Below are positions 20,667-31,708 of a stretch of 64,000 nt of DNA, piece by piece. The notes beneath the pieces are model-generated. The model was given only the letters and a program-made list of their open reading frames with translations. It did no database searches and had not been told where the DNA came from. This stretch comes from Burkholderia sp. WSM2232 (GTDB lineage: Bacteria > Pseudomonadota > Gammaproteobacteria > Burkholderiales > Burkholderiaceae): NCBI RefSeq assembly GCF_000472545.1, contig NZ_AWZV01000004.1:248001-312000 (forward strand), written 5' to 3'. The translations under genes and the position numbers were made by a program. Within the stretch, counting starts at the first letter, position 1. Every line of letters begins with the position of its first letter.

Positions 20667-21578
20667 CTATCTGTTCGCATTCACCGCATGCGCGGCCTTC
20701 ATATCGTCGAGAAACGCTTCGACAATCTCGGTTCGTTGCCGCCGTGCCCGCGTGACCATATGAAACGCGACCCGATAGCGCATCAGCGCCGGGTCCAATG
20801 CAGCCAGTAGACCTTGCTCGACGAACGGCGCCGCGAAGTGCTCCGGCAGATAGCCGAGGTGATGTCCGGAAAGCACGAGCATTGCGACGGCTTCCATGTT
20901 GTCGGCGACGGCGGTGACATTGCGGGCAGGCGCCGCATTTTCGGCTTCGGGCAACGGATAGCTGCGCCACGCCCATTCGTGCGCCGCGGCCTGCGCGGGC
21001 GTCACGCGCCCGGCGCGCTTGAAGAGCGGATGCCCCTTCGCGCAGTACGCGAACTGCTCTTCGGCGAATATCTCGGTGTATTCGAGCGACGGCACGCGAT
21101 GCCAGAAATAGCCGATGCCGATCTGAATCCGCCCGTTGAGCAGCAGTTCTTCGAGCTCGCCCGGCGAGCGCACGAGAATCGAAAATCGCACCGACTGATC
21201 GCGCGAGCGGAAACGGCCAATCGCTTCGCTGATTCGCGCGCTCGCCGACACCGGCGTATGGCCGATCATTCCAATGTCCAGCGTGCCGACCAGCTTGCGG
21301 CCCACATTGCGCGCCTCTACGCCGAAGCTCTCCACTGCATCGAGCAGCGCGCGAGCGGCGTCGACAAACTGCTCGCCGCGCGGGCTCAGCCGGAAGCCGC
21401 CGCGGCCGCGTTCGCATAGCCGGTAACCAAGGCGCGTTTCCAGCGTGGCGAGCTGCGTGCTGATGGTCGACTGGCCGACATTGAGCGTGGCTTGCGCGGA
21501 CGAGACGCCGCCCGCATCGACAATCGCGAGAAATACGCGGATGAGCCGCAGGTCGATGTCGGTGAGTTGGGAGAACAT
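20667..21578 (-). CDS. LysR-family transcriptional regulator, divergent from agmatinase gene
   Basis: A 303-residue LysR protein. The helix-turn-helix is in IDLRLIRVFLAIVDAGGVSS ... VGQSTISTQLATLETRLGYR (residues 8-50), and the co-inducer domain begins near KLVGTLDIGMIGHTPV. It is transcribed away from the agmatinase-family gene with 192 nt between them, the classical LysR arrangement. A perfect inverted repeat of LysR-site size lies 10 nt before its start codon. Likely regulator of speB and of itself; inducer unknown. Confidence 0.88.
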   Translation of the reverse strand: MFSQLTDIDLRLIRVFLAIVDAGGVSSAQATLNVGQSTISTQLATLETRLGYRLCERGRGGFRLSPRGEQFVDAARALLDAVESFGVEARNVGRKLVGTLDIGMIGHTPVSASARISEAIGRFRSRDQSVRFSILVRSPGELEELLLNGRIQIGIGYFWHRVPSLEYTEIFAEEQFAYCAKGHPLFKRAGRVTPAQAAAHEWAWRSYPLPEAENAAPARNVTAVADNMEAVAMLVLSGHHLGYLPEHFAAPFVEQGLLAALDPALMRYRVAFHMVTRARRQRTEIVEAFLDDMKAAHAVNANR

Positions 21579-21588
21579 GCGTCAGGAT

Positions 21589-21608
21589 ACATCGCCCGAA
21601 ATCGATGT
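21589..21608. promoter_or_regulatory. candidate LysR operator (inverted repeat)
   Basis: ACATCG-N8-CGATGT, a perfect 6-bp inverted repeat in the LysR/agmatinase intergenic region. Size and place fit a LysR recognition site. Confidence 0.5.
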
Positions 21609-21770
21609 GAAGGTTTTTGCGCGGCTATTTGAGGATCGCCGAACTTGCTCAAGAATGAAGCTTCACCCGGCAAGGGGCGTGCAGACGGCCTGACCGTTCG
21701 CTGCTCCGTGCCGGTTCGGCGCCGGTTTCGCGCTTCGCGCCTGCTGCGCTTCTTTCATTGCCGAGCCACG

Positions 21771-22763
21771 ATGAATACTTCCTCCTTCATTTCCCCCGAA
21801 GCCGGCGAGCGGCCGCAGCCGCTCTCCGGCAATGCAATGCCGCGTTGCGGCGGGATTGCGACCATGATGCGTTTGCCGAATGTGGGCTCCGCTGCGGGAT
21901 TCGATGCCTGTTTCGTCGGTGTGCCGTTCGATCTGGGCACCTCGAATCGCACGGGCGCACGCTTCGGGCCGCGCCAGATTCGCAGCGAGTCGGTGCTGCT
22001 GCGCCCCTACAACATGGCGACGCGCGCGGCGCCGTTCGATTCGCTGCGCGTGGCCGATCTCGGCGATGTGGCGATCAACCCGTACAACCTGCATGACTCG
22101 ATTGCGCGAATCGAAACCGCGTATGACGAGATTCTCCAGCACGATTGCAAGCCGGTTACGTTAGGCGGCGATCACACGATAGCGTTGCCGATCCTGCGCG
22201 CGATTCATCGCAAACACGGCAAGGTCGGACTGATTCACGTCGACGCGCATGCCGACGTCAATGACACGATGATGGGTGAGAAAATCGCCCACGGCACGCC
22301 GTTTCGTCGCGCGGTGGAGGAGGGCTTGCTCGACTGCGAGCGCGTCGTGCAGATCGGTTTGCGCGGCACCGGCTACGCTGCCGAAGACTTCGACTGGTGT
22401 CGCGACCAGGGCTTCGAGGTCGTGCAGGCCGAGGCCTGCTGGAACCAGTCGCTCGCGCCGCTGATGGCGCGCGTGCGCGAGCGCATGGGCAATGCGCCGG
22501 TCTACCTGACGTTCGACATCGACGGGATCGATCCCGCTTTCGCGCCTGGCACCGGTACGCCGGAAATCGCCGGACTGACGGTGCCGCAGGCGCTCGAAAT
22601 CATCCGCGGCGCGCGCGGATTGAACATCGTCGGGTGCGATCTGGTGGAGGTCGCGCCGCCGTACGATCCGTTCGGCACGACAGCGCTGCTCGGCGCCAAC
22701 CTTGCGTTCGAGTTGCTGTGCGTGTTGCCGGGCGTCGAATATCGGACGCCTGTACGCCTGTAG
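21771..22763 (+). CDS. speB: agmatinase/ureohydrolase-family enzyme
   Basis: A 330-residue Mn-dependent ureohydrolase. The metal ligands appear in GGDHTIALPIL, HVDAHADVND and TFDIDGIDPAFAPGTGTPE. It would split agmatine to putrescine and urea. Guanidinobutyrase and related enzymes share these motifs, so the substrate is open; the LysR partner is also seen with guanidinobutyrase genes. The start ATG 21771 gives MNTSSFISPEAG; upstream in-frame codons lack support. The ribosome-binding site is weak (GAG at -9). Confidence 0.85.
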   Translation: MNTSSFISPEAGERPQPLSGNAMPRCGGIATMMRLPNVGSAAGFDACFVGVPFDLGTSNRTGARFGPRQIRSESVLLRPYNMATRAAPFDSLRVADLGDVAINPYNLHDSIARIETAYDEILQHDCKPVTLGGDHTIALPILRAIHRKHGKVGLIHVDAHADVNDTMMGEKIAHGTPFRRAVEEGLLDCERVVQIGLRGTGYAAEDFDWCRDQGFEVVQAEACWNQSLAPLMARVRERMGNAPVYLTFDIDGIDPAFAPGTGTPEIAGLTVPQALEIIRGARGLNIVGCDLVEVAPPYDPFGTTALLGANLAFELLCVLPGVEYRTPVRL

Positions 22764-22833
22764 CTCGCTGAACCGGCTCGCGAGGCGAGTTCCTTTTGCG
22801 AAGCTAAAGCTGCGCAATTCGTCACGCCCAACG

Positions 22834-22860
22834 AAAAGGCCTGCAAATGCAGGCCTTTTC
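22834..22860. terminator. bidirectional terminator between speB and NCS1 permease
   Basis: Near-perfect palindrome AAAAGGCCTGCA / TGCAGGCCTTTT with T-runs on both strands, placed between two convergent genes. Confidence 0.88.
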
Positions 22861-22884
22861 CTCATAGGCTCGCAAAGAGACTGC

Positions 22885-24210
22885 TTACGCGTAGGCCGTC
22901 TTGCGCGTCGAGATAAACACGAGATAGCACACCGCGCCGATCACCAGCGAGGGCAACGTCGCGCCCAGATTTGGCAGCCATTGGTTGATCGCCTGATAAG
23001 CCGCGATGCCGATCGCCCACGCGATGAACGCGCTCAGATGCCAGCCTCCCGAAAAGCCGTAACGGCCGCGCACGTCGGCAAGCGCGGCCGCTTCGATGCG
23101 GCGCTTGCGCACGATGAAGTGATCCACCAGCACCACGCCGAAGAGCGGCGCGAACACCGAGCCGATCAACAACAGGAAGTTCTGATACTTCGCCATCGGC
23201 ACGAGCAGCGCGATCAACGTGCAGAGCGCGCCGAATGCCGCCGAGAGCATCGGCACGCTGCCGCGCGCCCAGAAGGTTCCCGTCGACACAGCGGCCGAAT
23301 GAATGTCGGCAAATGCATTGTCGACTTCGTCGATCAGGATCAGCAGCAGCGCGAGGCCGCCGCCCGCCTGCGCGAGCGCGCCCGTGAGCAGCGCGTCCCC
23401 GCCGCCCGCAGCGAGGCCGTAGACCGCGCCCAACGCATAGAACCATAGGTTCGCGATGCCGTAGCCGAGCAGCGTGCCGCGAAACGTCTCCCCGGCGCGG
23501 CGGCCAAAGCGTGTGTAATCCGCGATCAACGGCAGCCATGAAAGCGGCATGGCGACCACCAGGTCGATGGCGCCGCCGAACGACATCTCGCCGGTGCCGG
23601 GCTTGCGCATCATTGCCGCGAGGTCGTGCTGCGCGAGCAGATTCCATGTGAGCCAGGCCGCGCCCGCGAGCAGCAGCCAGATGCCCCAGCTGCGCAGAAA
23701 GCGCCTCACAAACGAGAGCGGACCGCTAATCGCGAGCAGCGTCGCAAGCAGACCGAACACGATGGTCCAGATGAGCGGCGTCGAGAAACCGAATGCCTGC
23801 TTCGCGAGGGCGTCGGCGGAATCGCGCATCACGATCACTTCGAACGCGCCCCAGCCGACCAGTTGCACGGCGTTCAGCACCGCGGGCACCGAGGCGCCGC
23901 GCACGCCGAGCGTCGGGCGCAGCGACGACATAGCGGCGAGTCCCGTGTCCGTGCCGATCACGCCCGCGAGCGCGAGCAGGACCACGCCGATCGCGCTGCC
24001 GATCGCGATGGCGAGCAGCGCATGCGGCAGCGACAGGCCTGGCACCAGCAGCGCGCCGGCCTGGGCGACGAGCAGGCCAATGCCGAGCGAGAACCAGAGG
24101 GCAAATGCGTCGCCGGTGCGAAACGCGCGCCGCGCGTCGGGCACCGGCGTGAGCGGTGCGTAGGTGGAGCCGGCGTCGCCGGTGAGCGGGTCGGGTGTTG
24201 CTTGTGTCAT
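22885..24210 (-). CDS. NCS1-family purine/cytosine-type permease (CytX/CodB-like)
   Basis: A 441-residue membrane protein of about 12 helices. The N-terminal DAFALWFSLGIGLLVAQAG and LRPTLGVRG, PLSWLPLIADYTRFGRRA, and the C-terminal PLFGVVLVDHFIVRKRRIE are typical of NCS1 cytosine/thiazole/hydroxymethylpyrimidine permeases. It resembles CytX proteins, but I find no TPP riboswitch upstream, so a thiamine link is unsupported. The ATG at 24210 follows AGGGAC; the frame stays open far upstream only through repeat DNA and antisense of rarA. Convergent with speB. Confidence 0.85.
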   Translation of the reverse strand: MTQATPDPLTGDAGSTYAPLTPVPDARRAFRTGDAFALWFSLGIGLLVAQAGALLVPGLSLPHALLAIAIGSAIGVVLLALAGVIGTDTGLAAMSSLRPTLGVRGASVPAVLNAVQLVGWGAFEVIVMRDSADALAKQAFGFSTPLIWTIVFGLLATLLAISGPLSFVRRFLRSWGIWLLLAGAAWLTWNLLAQHDLAAMMRKPGTGEMSFGGAIDLVVAMPLSWLPLIADYTRFGRRAGETFRGTLLGYGIANLWFYALGAVYGLAAGGGDALLTGALAQAGGGLALLLILIDEVDNAFADIHSAAVSTGTFWARGSVPMLSAAFGALCTLIALLVPMAKYQNFLLLIGSVFAPLFGVVLVDHFIVRKRRIEAAALADVRGRYGFSGGWHLSAFIAWAIGIAAYQAINQWLPNLGATLPSLVIGAVCYLVFISTRKTAYA

Positions 24211-24245
24211 CGGGTCTTGTCCCTGCGTGGTGTGTCTGGTGCCGA

Positions 24246-24329
24246 TTTTGTTGCCGGTTTCGCTGCTGGTTTTGTTGCTGGTTTTGTTGCTGGTTTTGTT
24301 GCTGGTTTTGTTGCTGGTTTTGTTGCTGC
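24246..24329. repeat. 12-bp tandem repeat, seven units
   Basis: Seven 12-bp units of consensus TTTTGTTGCTGG (plus strand). Units 3-6 are identical and the outer ones carry 1-2 changes. It lies between the divergent NCS1 permease and rarA genes, in the 5' leader of the permease. On the minus strand the repeat is in frame with the permease start and would encode Ser-Asn-Lys-Thr repeats if translated. Confidence 0.92.
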
Positions 24330-24531
24330 TGCGCGGCCCGTCGGCCGCGCAGCGGGCCGTCCGCAAACGCGCTGCACTGGCGCAAGGCGCCGTGGCTGTC
24401 ATAATGCAGGACGTTGCCCGCGTGTTCGTCGCGCGGGCCTGGCGCTTGTCCGGCAGCACGCCGTCCACGGCCCATCGCAGATACCGTCGCGCGAAGCGCG
24501 TCCGGAAAGCCGAGATTATCCCCAAAACGTC
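24330..24531. other. rest of the permease/rarA divergent intergenic region
   Basis: Together with the repeat this is 321 nt without a recognised gene. It must contain both divergent promoters, but I see no box pair close to consensus. I checked for TPP riboswitch core motifs (CUGAGA, ACCUGAU) and found none. Confidence 0.4.
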
Positions 24532-27209
<2,678 letters not shown>

Positions 27210-27254
27210 GTTGCGTTGCTCCGCGCCCCCTCCGAAAATTTTTGGGTGAGGGGC

Positions 27255-27283
27255 TTGGAAATCCAGATTAGCTGTTCTATAAT
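27255..27283 (+). promoter_or_regulatory. promoter of tRNA-Ser
   Basis: TTGGAA (27255-27260), 17-bp spacer, perfect TATAAT (27278-27283). Transcription would start near 27290, about 70 nt before the mature tRNA. Confidence 0.7.
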
Positions 27284-27361
27284 CTTTCTCTCTCAAGCAG
27301 CGACCCGCTTGAATCTGACAAAACCGCCCGGCTTCATAAGTGGCGCCAAGTTGGAAAACAC

Positions 27362-27451
27362 GGAAAGGTGGCAGAGTGGTCGAATGCGCCGGACTCGAAA
27401 TCCGGTGTACCTTTAGGGGTACCGTGAGTTCGAATCTCACCCTTTCCGCCA
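27362..27451 (+). tRNA. tRNA-Ser (anticodon CGA)
   Basis: 90-nt class II tRNA. The acceptor stem GGAAAGG pairs with CCTTTCC, followed by G and an encoded CCA. The anticodon stem-loop CCGGA-CTCGAAA-TCCGG shows anticodon CGA (reads UCG). There is a long variable arm (GTACCTTTAGGGGTAC) and the T-loop GTTCGAATC. The long arm is the identity element recognised by the coiled coil of the adjacent serS product. Confidence 0.97.
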
Positions 27452-27460
27452 GATTTTGAA

Positions 27461-27487
27461 AACAGGCCCTTCGGGGCCTGTTTTTGT
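27461..27487 (+). terminator. terminator after tRNA-Ser
   Basis: 9-bp stem AACAGGCCC / GGGCCTGTT with loop TTCG, then TTTTG, 9 nt after the tRNA CCA end. Confidence 0.9.
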
Positions 27488-27706
27488 TTCTGGTCGAGCA
27501 TTGCGGTAGTCCTTTGAATGTCGGGCAGGTGTCCCGCTTTTATAAGCGATCCTAAGCGAACCGTGCAGTCACAGCGCCACGGCGAATAAGCGGATGCGGG
27601 CCTACGCTCTTATTGCGCCTGCCTGCTGCCGGCCCTTCCATGATCCTCTGTACAATTGGCCGTTCGATTGAAGATCGAACCACCTTCGAACCCATCGACC
27701 GAATTC

Positions 27707-28492
27707 ATGGCCATTACCTACAAGACTCCCGACGACATTGCCAGGCTGCGCATTTCGGGCCGCCTCGCGGCCGATGTGCTGGCCATGATCGGCGAGCACG
27801 TCAAGGCCGGTGTCTCCACCGAAGAACTGGACGCGCTGTGCAACGACTACATCGTCAACACGCAGAAGTCGATTCCGGCGAACGTCGGCTATCTTGGCTT
27901 TCCGAAGACGGTATGCACGTCGGTCAACCAGGTGGTGTGCCACGGCATTCCGAACCGCAACGAGGTGCTGAAGGACGGCGACATCATCAACATCGACGTA
28001 GCCATCATCAAGGACGGCTATTTCGGCGACACGAGCCGCATGTATGTGGTCGGCGAGCCGAGTCCCGTGGCTCGCCAACTGGTCGACACGACCTATGAGG
28101 CGATGCTCGCGGGCATCCGCGAAGTGAAGCCGGGCGCCACGCTTGGCGATGTTGGTCATGCGATCCAGAAGGTGGCGCAGCGCGATGGTTTCTCGATCGT
28201 GCGTGATTATTGCGGCCACGGCATCGGCAAGGTGTATCACGAAGAGCCGCAGGTGCTGCACTACGGTCAGCCGGGGCAAGGCGTGCGTCTGAAGCCCGGC
28301 ATGGTCTTCACCATCGAACCCATGATCAACGCGGGCCGCGCCGGCACCACCGTTATGCGCGACGGCTGGACGGTAGTGACCAAGGACCGCTCGCTGTCGG
28401 CGCAATGGGAACACATGATCGCCGTCACCGACGACGGCTACGAACTCCTTACGCCCTGGCCGGACGGCACCGGCAACTACGAGGCGCCCTAG
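27707..28492 (+). CDS. map: methionine aminopeptidase, type I
   Basis: A 261-residue dinuclear metalloenzyme that removes the N-terminal Met of new proteins. The metal ligands are visible in INIDVAIIKDGYFGDTSRMY (two Asp), DYCGHGIGKVYHEEPQVLH (His) and GMVFTIEPMIN (Glu), with the last Glu in SAQWEHMIAVT. CHGIPN supplies the substrate-binding His. No insertion of type II enzymes. The start ATG 27707 gives MAITYKTPDDIARLR; no strong ribosome-binding site is seen. Confidence 0.96.
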   Translation: MAITYKTPDDIARLRISGRLAADVLAMIGEHVKAGVSTEELDALCNDYIVNTQKSIPANVGYLGFPKTVCTSVNQVVCHGIPNRNEVLKDGDIINIDVAIIKDGYFGDTSRMYVVGEPSPVARQLVDTTYEAMLAGIREVKPGATLGDVGHAIQKVAQRDGFSIVRDYCGHGIGKVYHEEPQVLHYGQPGQGVRLKPGMVFTIEPMINAGRAGTTVMRDGWTVVTKDRSLSAQWEHMIAVTDDGYELLTPWPDGTGNYEAP

Positions 28493-28675
28493 GCTGCAAG
28501 ACCTCCTCGCGAACAGGTAGATGCGCACGGCGTCGGGCGCGGCAAATGCTGCGAACCTGTCGCACGCTTTGCGAGAACCCGCTCGCGCGATAAGATCGCC
28601 CGGCAAAGAATGATTTGACTCGCACGCCGGTTCGGTTAAAGCTACGCCTTAAGGTTTCAAGGGGTTTTCGTCTGC

Positions 28676-29203
28676 ATGAGTCCGTCATTGACCGTTCGCC
28701 GTATCGCCGCTGATCAGGGCGCCGTTTTTCGCGAACTCCGTACTGCGTCGCTGCGCGAGGCGCCCTATGCCTTTGGCGCGACGCTGGAGGACGCATTGTC
28801 TGCGGATGCCGCCAGCTTTGACGTGATCGCCGCGAAGCACGCGGTTTCTCTCACCGTCAGTACCTTCATTCTTTATACCGAGGGTCATCCGGCAGGACTC
28901 ATCGAAGCGCATTTCGAAGAGGTCCCGGGGCGCCGTGCCTTTGTCTGCGAGCTATGGGTGGCGCCGGCGGTCCGGCATCTTCGCGGTGGGGAGCTGCTGG
29001 TCGACACCGCGAGCGGCTGGCTCGCCAACGAAGGCGCCACGGAAATCTATGCGTGGGTCGCCGACTCCAATCGCAACGCCATGCGCTTTTACGAAGCGCT
29101 CGGTTTTGGACCAACCGGCGAGCATCGGCGCATGGCGCGTGCTCAGGAGCAGGCCGAAAGCCTGCTGGTCCGCCACGTACCGTCCACGTCCCCCGCCAGT
29201 TGA
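28676..29203 (+). CDS. GNAT-family N-acetyltransferase
   Basis: A 175-residue acyl-CoA-dependent acetyltransferase. The fold elements are LTVRRIAADQGAVFRELRTASL, then CELWVAPAVRHLRGGELLVDTASGWL (the acetyl-CoA pyrophosphate loop, here xxRHLRGGE instead of the usual RGxGxG/A) and AWVADSNRNAMRFYEALGFGPTGE. AAGGGG precedes the ATG, though at a long spacing. Substrate unknown; not obviously linked to map or minC. Confidence 0.82.
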   Translation: MSPSLTVRRIAADQGAVFRELRTASLREAPYAFGATLEDALSADAASFDVIAAKHAVSLTVSTFILYTEGHPAGLIEAHFEEVPGRRAFVCELWVAPAVRHLRGGELLVDTASGWLANEGATEIYAWVADSNRNAMRFYEALGFGPTGEHRRMARAQEQAESLLVRHVPSTSPAS

Positions 29204-29433
29204 CCCGTGATCCACCGGGCGCGCAGCAGTTCGCCGCCCGTCCTGCATGTCTTGCGTGTTCCCTTCGTCTGCGCGCCCGTAGCTCGATGGCTGTCGTGCA
29301 TCGTCCGTTCATGTGCGGCGCTGCGTGATCCTTTTGCGTGGACAGCGTGCGATTATCAGCCGCGCTGTCCGGCAAAAAATCTCGCCGCGCGCGTGGACGC
29401 CTGTAAAATACGCAAAATTTTTTGCCGAACGCT

Positions 29434-30345
29434 ATGTCGCCCAAGAAATCGCCTTTTTTCGAACTTCGCAGCGGTTCCGTCGACACGCTCCTTTTTGTGG
29501 TCAAGACAACCGACCTCGATGCCATGCGTGCCGAGCTGACCCGGCGCTTCGAGGCGACCCCCGAATTTTTCGCTAACGACGTTGTCGCGATCGACGTACG
29601 CCGCCTCGCGGAGAACGAGCGTGTGCCGCTCGCCGATATCGCGCAACTGCTCGATAGCGTGCGCATGCGGCCGGTCGGCGTGGTCGCAGAGGCGCAGCAG
29701 TCGTGGGCGGCGGAATCGGCCTTGCCGCTTCTCGAAGCGCGTGACCGTCGCGGCGCGGCGCCGAAACCGGCTGATGACGATGCTGCGAGCGCGTCGGCAG
29801 CGAACGGCGGCGCAATGGCGAACGGCGCGGCAAGTTCCGCGACAGACGCCGCGCACGGTGCAAGCGGCGCAAGCGGTGCAAGCGGTGCAAGCGGCGCAGA
29901 CAATCCGGGCAGTGCCCCCGCGGGAAGCACGAACCCCGCGCCGGGCGCCACCGCAGCCGCCTCGCCCGAAGCTGCGCCCGCCGCCGAACCCGTGCGCCTC
30001 GCCACTTCGTCGCAAACCATGGTGGTCGAAAAGCCGCTGCGTTCGGGCCAGCGTATCTACGCAAAGGGCGATCTGGTTGTGCTCGGACTCGTGAGCTACG
30101 GCGCGGAAGTCATTGCGGAAGGCAATATCCATATCTATGCGCCGTTGCGCGGCCGCGCGCTCGCCGGCGTGCAAGGCAATCACGACGCGCGCATTTTCTG
30201 CACGTGTCTCGAACCGGAACTGATTTCGATCGCGGGTATCTATCGGACCACCGAAAACCCGCTGCCGGCCGACGTACTCGGCAAGCCGGTTCAGATCTGG
30301 CTCGAAGAAGAAAAGTTGATGATCGAACCATTGCGGCTCACGTAA
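29434..30345 (+). CDS. minC: septum-site determining protein MinC
   Basis: A 303-residue FtsZ antagonist. The N-domain (1-105, [18 protein letters not shown]) inhibits FtsZ. The C-domain (about 190-303, [21 protein letters not shown] through [17 protein letters not shown]) is the beta-helix that binds MinD. Between them lies a linker of about 80 residues almost entirely Ala, Gly, Ser, Asn, Pro and Asp, with a GAS tripeptide repeat near nt 29,865-29,905. Most MinC proteins have a much shorter linker. First gene of minC-minD-minE. Confidence 0.95.
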   Translation: MSPKKSPFFELRSGSVDTLLFVVKTTDLDAMRAELTRRFEATPEFFANDVVAIDVRRLAENERVPLADIAQLLDSVRMRPVGVVAEAQQSWAAESALPLLEARDRRGAAPKPADDDAASASAANGGAMANGAASSATDAAHGASGASGASGASGADNPGSAPAGSTNPAPGATAAASPEAAPAAEPVRLATSSQTMVVEKPLRSGQRIYAKGDLVVLGLVSYGAEVIAEGNIHIYAPLRGRALAGVQGNHDARIFCTCLEPELISIAGIYRTTENPLPADVLGKPVQIWLEEEKLMIEPLRLT

Positions 30346-30447
30346 GCGCCGCGAAGCGCGCCGTGCCCAGGCTTCGCGGCAGGCGGCGTTTTGCACGAAC
30401 TACGGCCGCACATAATTGACGAATTTGACGAACACAAGGTAAGGGTA

Positions 30448-31263
30448 ATGGCAAAAATCATTGTGGTGACATCGGGCAAGGGTGGCGTGGGCAAGACGAC
30501 CACGAGCGCGAGTTTTGCATCGGCCCTCGCATTGCGGGGTAGCAAGACCGCCGTGATCGACTTCGACGTCGGCCTGCGCAACCTCGATCTCATCATGGGC
30601 TGCGAGCGCCGCGTGGTGTACGACCTGATCAATGTCATTCAGGGCGAAGCCAATCTGAACCAGGCGCTCATCAAGGACAAGAAGTGCGAGAACCTCTTTA
30701 TTCTTCCGGCCTCGCAAACGCGCGACAAAGACGCGCTGACCATGGGAGGCGTCGAGAAGGTCATTAACGACCTGATCGCAATGGACTTCGAATACATTGT
30801 GTGCGATTCGCCGGCCGGTATCGAATCGGGCGCGCTGCTCGCCATGCACTTCGCCGACGAGGCGCTGATCGTGACGAACCCGGAAGTGTCGTCGGTGCGC
30901 GACTCGGACCGCATCCTGGGCATCCTTTCGTCGAAGACCAAGCGCGCCATTGAAGGCAAGGAGCCGATCAAGGAGCACCTGCTGATCACGCGCTACAACC
31001 CAAAACGCGTGAGCGAAGGCGAGATGCTGTCGCTTACGGATATTCAGGAAATTCTGCGCATCGACCTGATCGGCGTCATTCCGGAATCGGAAGCGGTGCT
31101 GCACGCGTCGAACCAGGGTCTTCCGGCCGTGCATCTGGACGGCACCGACGTCGCCGAAGCCTATAAAGACGTCGTATCGCGTTTCCTCGGCGAGCAGAAG
31201 TCGCTTCGCTTTATCGATTACCAGAAGCCCGGGCTGCTGCAGCGCCTCTTCGGCACCAAGTAA
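30448..31263 (+). CDS. minD: septum-site determining ATPase MinD
   Basis: A 271-residue ParA/MinD-family ATPase that oscillates between the poles and recruits MinC to the membrane. It has the deviant Walker [15 protein letters not shown] (residues 10-23), switch motifs [10 protein letters not shown] and [10 protein letters not shown], and the C-terminal amphipathic membrane-targeting helix [22 protein letters not shown] precedes the ATG. Confidence 0.97.
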   Translation: MAKIIVVTSGKGGVGKTTTSASFASALALRGSKTAVIDFDVGLRNLDLIMGCERRVVYDLINVIQGEANLNQALIKDKKCENLFILPASQTRDKDALTMGGVEKVINDLIAMDFEYIVCDSPAGIESGALLAMHFADEALIVTNPEVSSVRDSDRILGILSSKTKRAIEGKEPIKEHLLITRYNPKRVSEGEMLSLTDIQEILRIDLIGVIPESEAVLHASNQGLPAVHLDGTDVAEAYKDVVSRFLGEQKSLRFIDYQKPGLLQRLFGTK

Positions 31264-31277
31264 GGGGAGCGCACGTT

Positions 31278-31532
31278 ATGTCGATTCTTTCGTTTTTGCT
31301 GGGCGAGAAGAAGAAATCCGCGTCGGTAGCGAAGGAACGCCTGCAGTTGATCATCGCGCACGAGCGCGCCGGCGGCCATGCTCCCGCCGATTATCTGCCT
31401 GCGTTGCAACGCGAACTGGTGGCCGTGATTTCGAAGTACGTGCGGATTTCGGATGACGACATCCGCGTGAGCCTGGAGCGCCAGGACGATCTCGAAGTGC
31501 TCGAGGTCAAGATAGAGATCCCGCAGACCTGA
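31278..31532 (+). CDS. minE: cell division topological specificity factor MinE
   Basis: An 84-residue activator of MinD ATPase. The N-terminal membrane-binding/anti-MinCD helix is [30 protein letters not shown], and the topological specificity domain ends [17 protein letters not shown] lies 8 nt before the ATG and the gene follows minD by 14 nt, so the two are co-transcribed. Confidence 0.97.
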   Translation: MSILSFLLGEKKKSASVAKERLQLIIAHERAGGHAPADYLPALQRELVAVISKYVRISDDDIRVSLERQDDLEVLEVKIEIPQT

Positions 31533-31632
31533 CGGGCGGGGCTGGCAGAAGAGCAGGCGGGGCAGGCGGCGCTGACAGGCCGACCGATGCATCTATCTGT
31601 TCGCGCCTGCCCGAGCCCACTGCCCAGCGCGC

Positions 31633-31685
31633 CAGCGCGAAGCACCTGCGCACAGCACCGCCGCGAAGCACCCGCGCATAGCGCC
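31633..31685. repeat. imperfect ~25-bp direct repeat after minE
   Basis: Two copies of a unit resembling GCGCGAAGCACCTGCGCACA occur back to back with a few changes, between minE and the convergent CLC channel gene. Confidence 0.5.
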
Positions 31686-31708
31686 AGCCTAACGGATTAC
31701 CGCAACGA

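Noticed and set aside
24246..24329. CRISPR array
   Set aside because: Units are 12 bp and directly adjacent with no spacers; the same holds for the other arrays, and no cas genes are present.
23626..24531. 300-codon N-terminal extension of rarA
   Set aside because: The extension is the antisense of the permease gene and repeat DNA; RarA has its normal start at 24532.
24211..24531. TPP riboswitch before the CytX-like permease
   Set aside because: The conserved core motifs are absent on the minus strand, so there is no support for thiamine control.
27362..27451. tRNA-Ser as the attachment site of an integrated element
   Set aside because: Both sides are housekeeping genes in a normal order, with no integrase and no repeated tRNA 3' end nearby.
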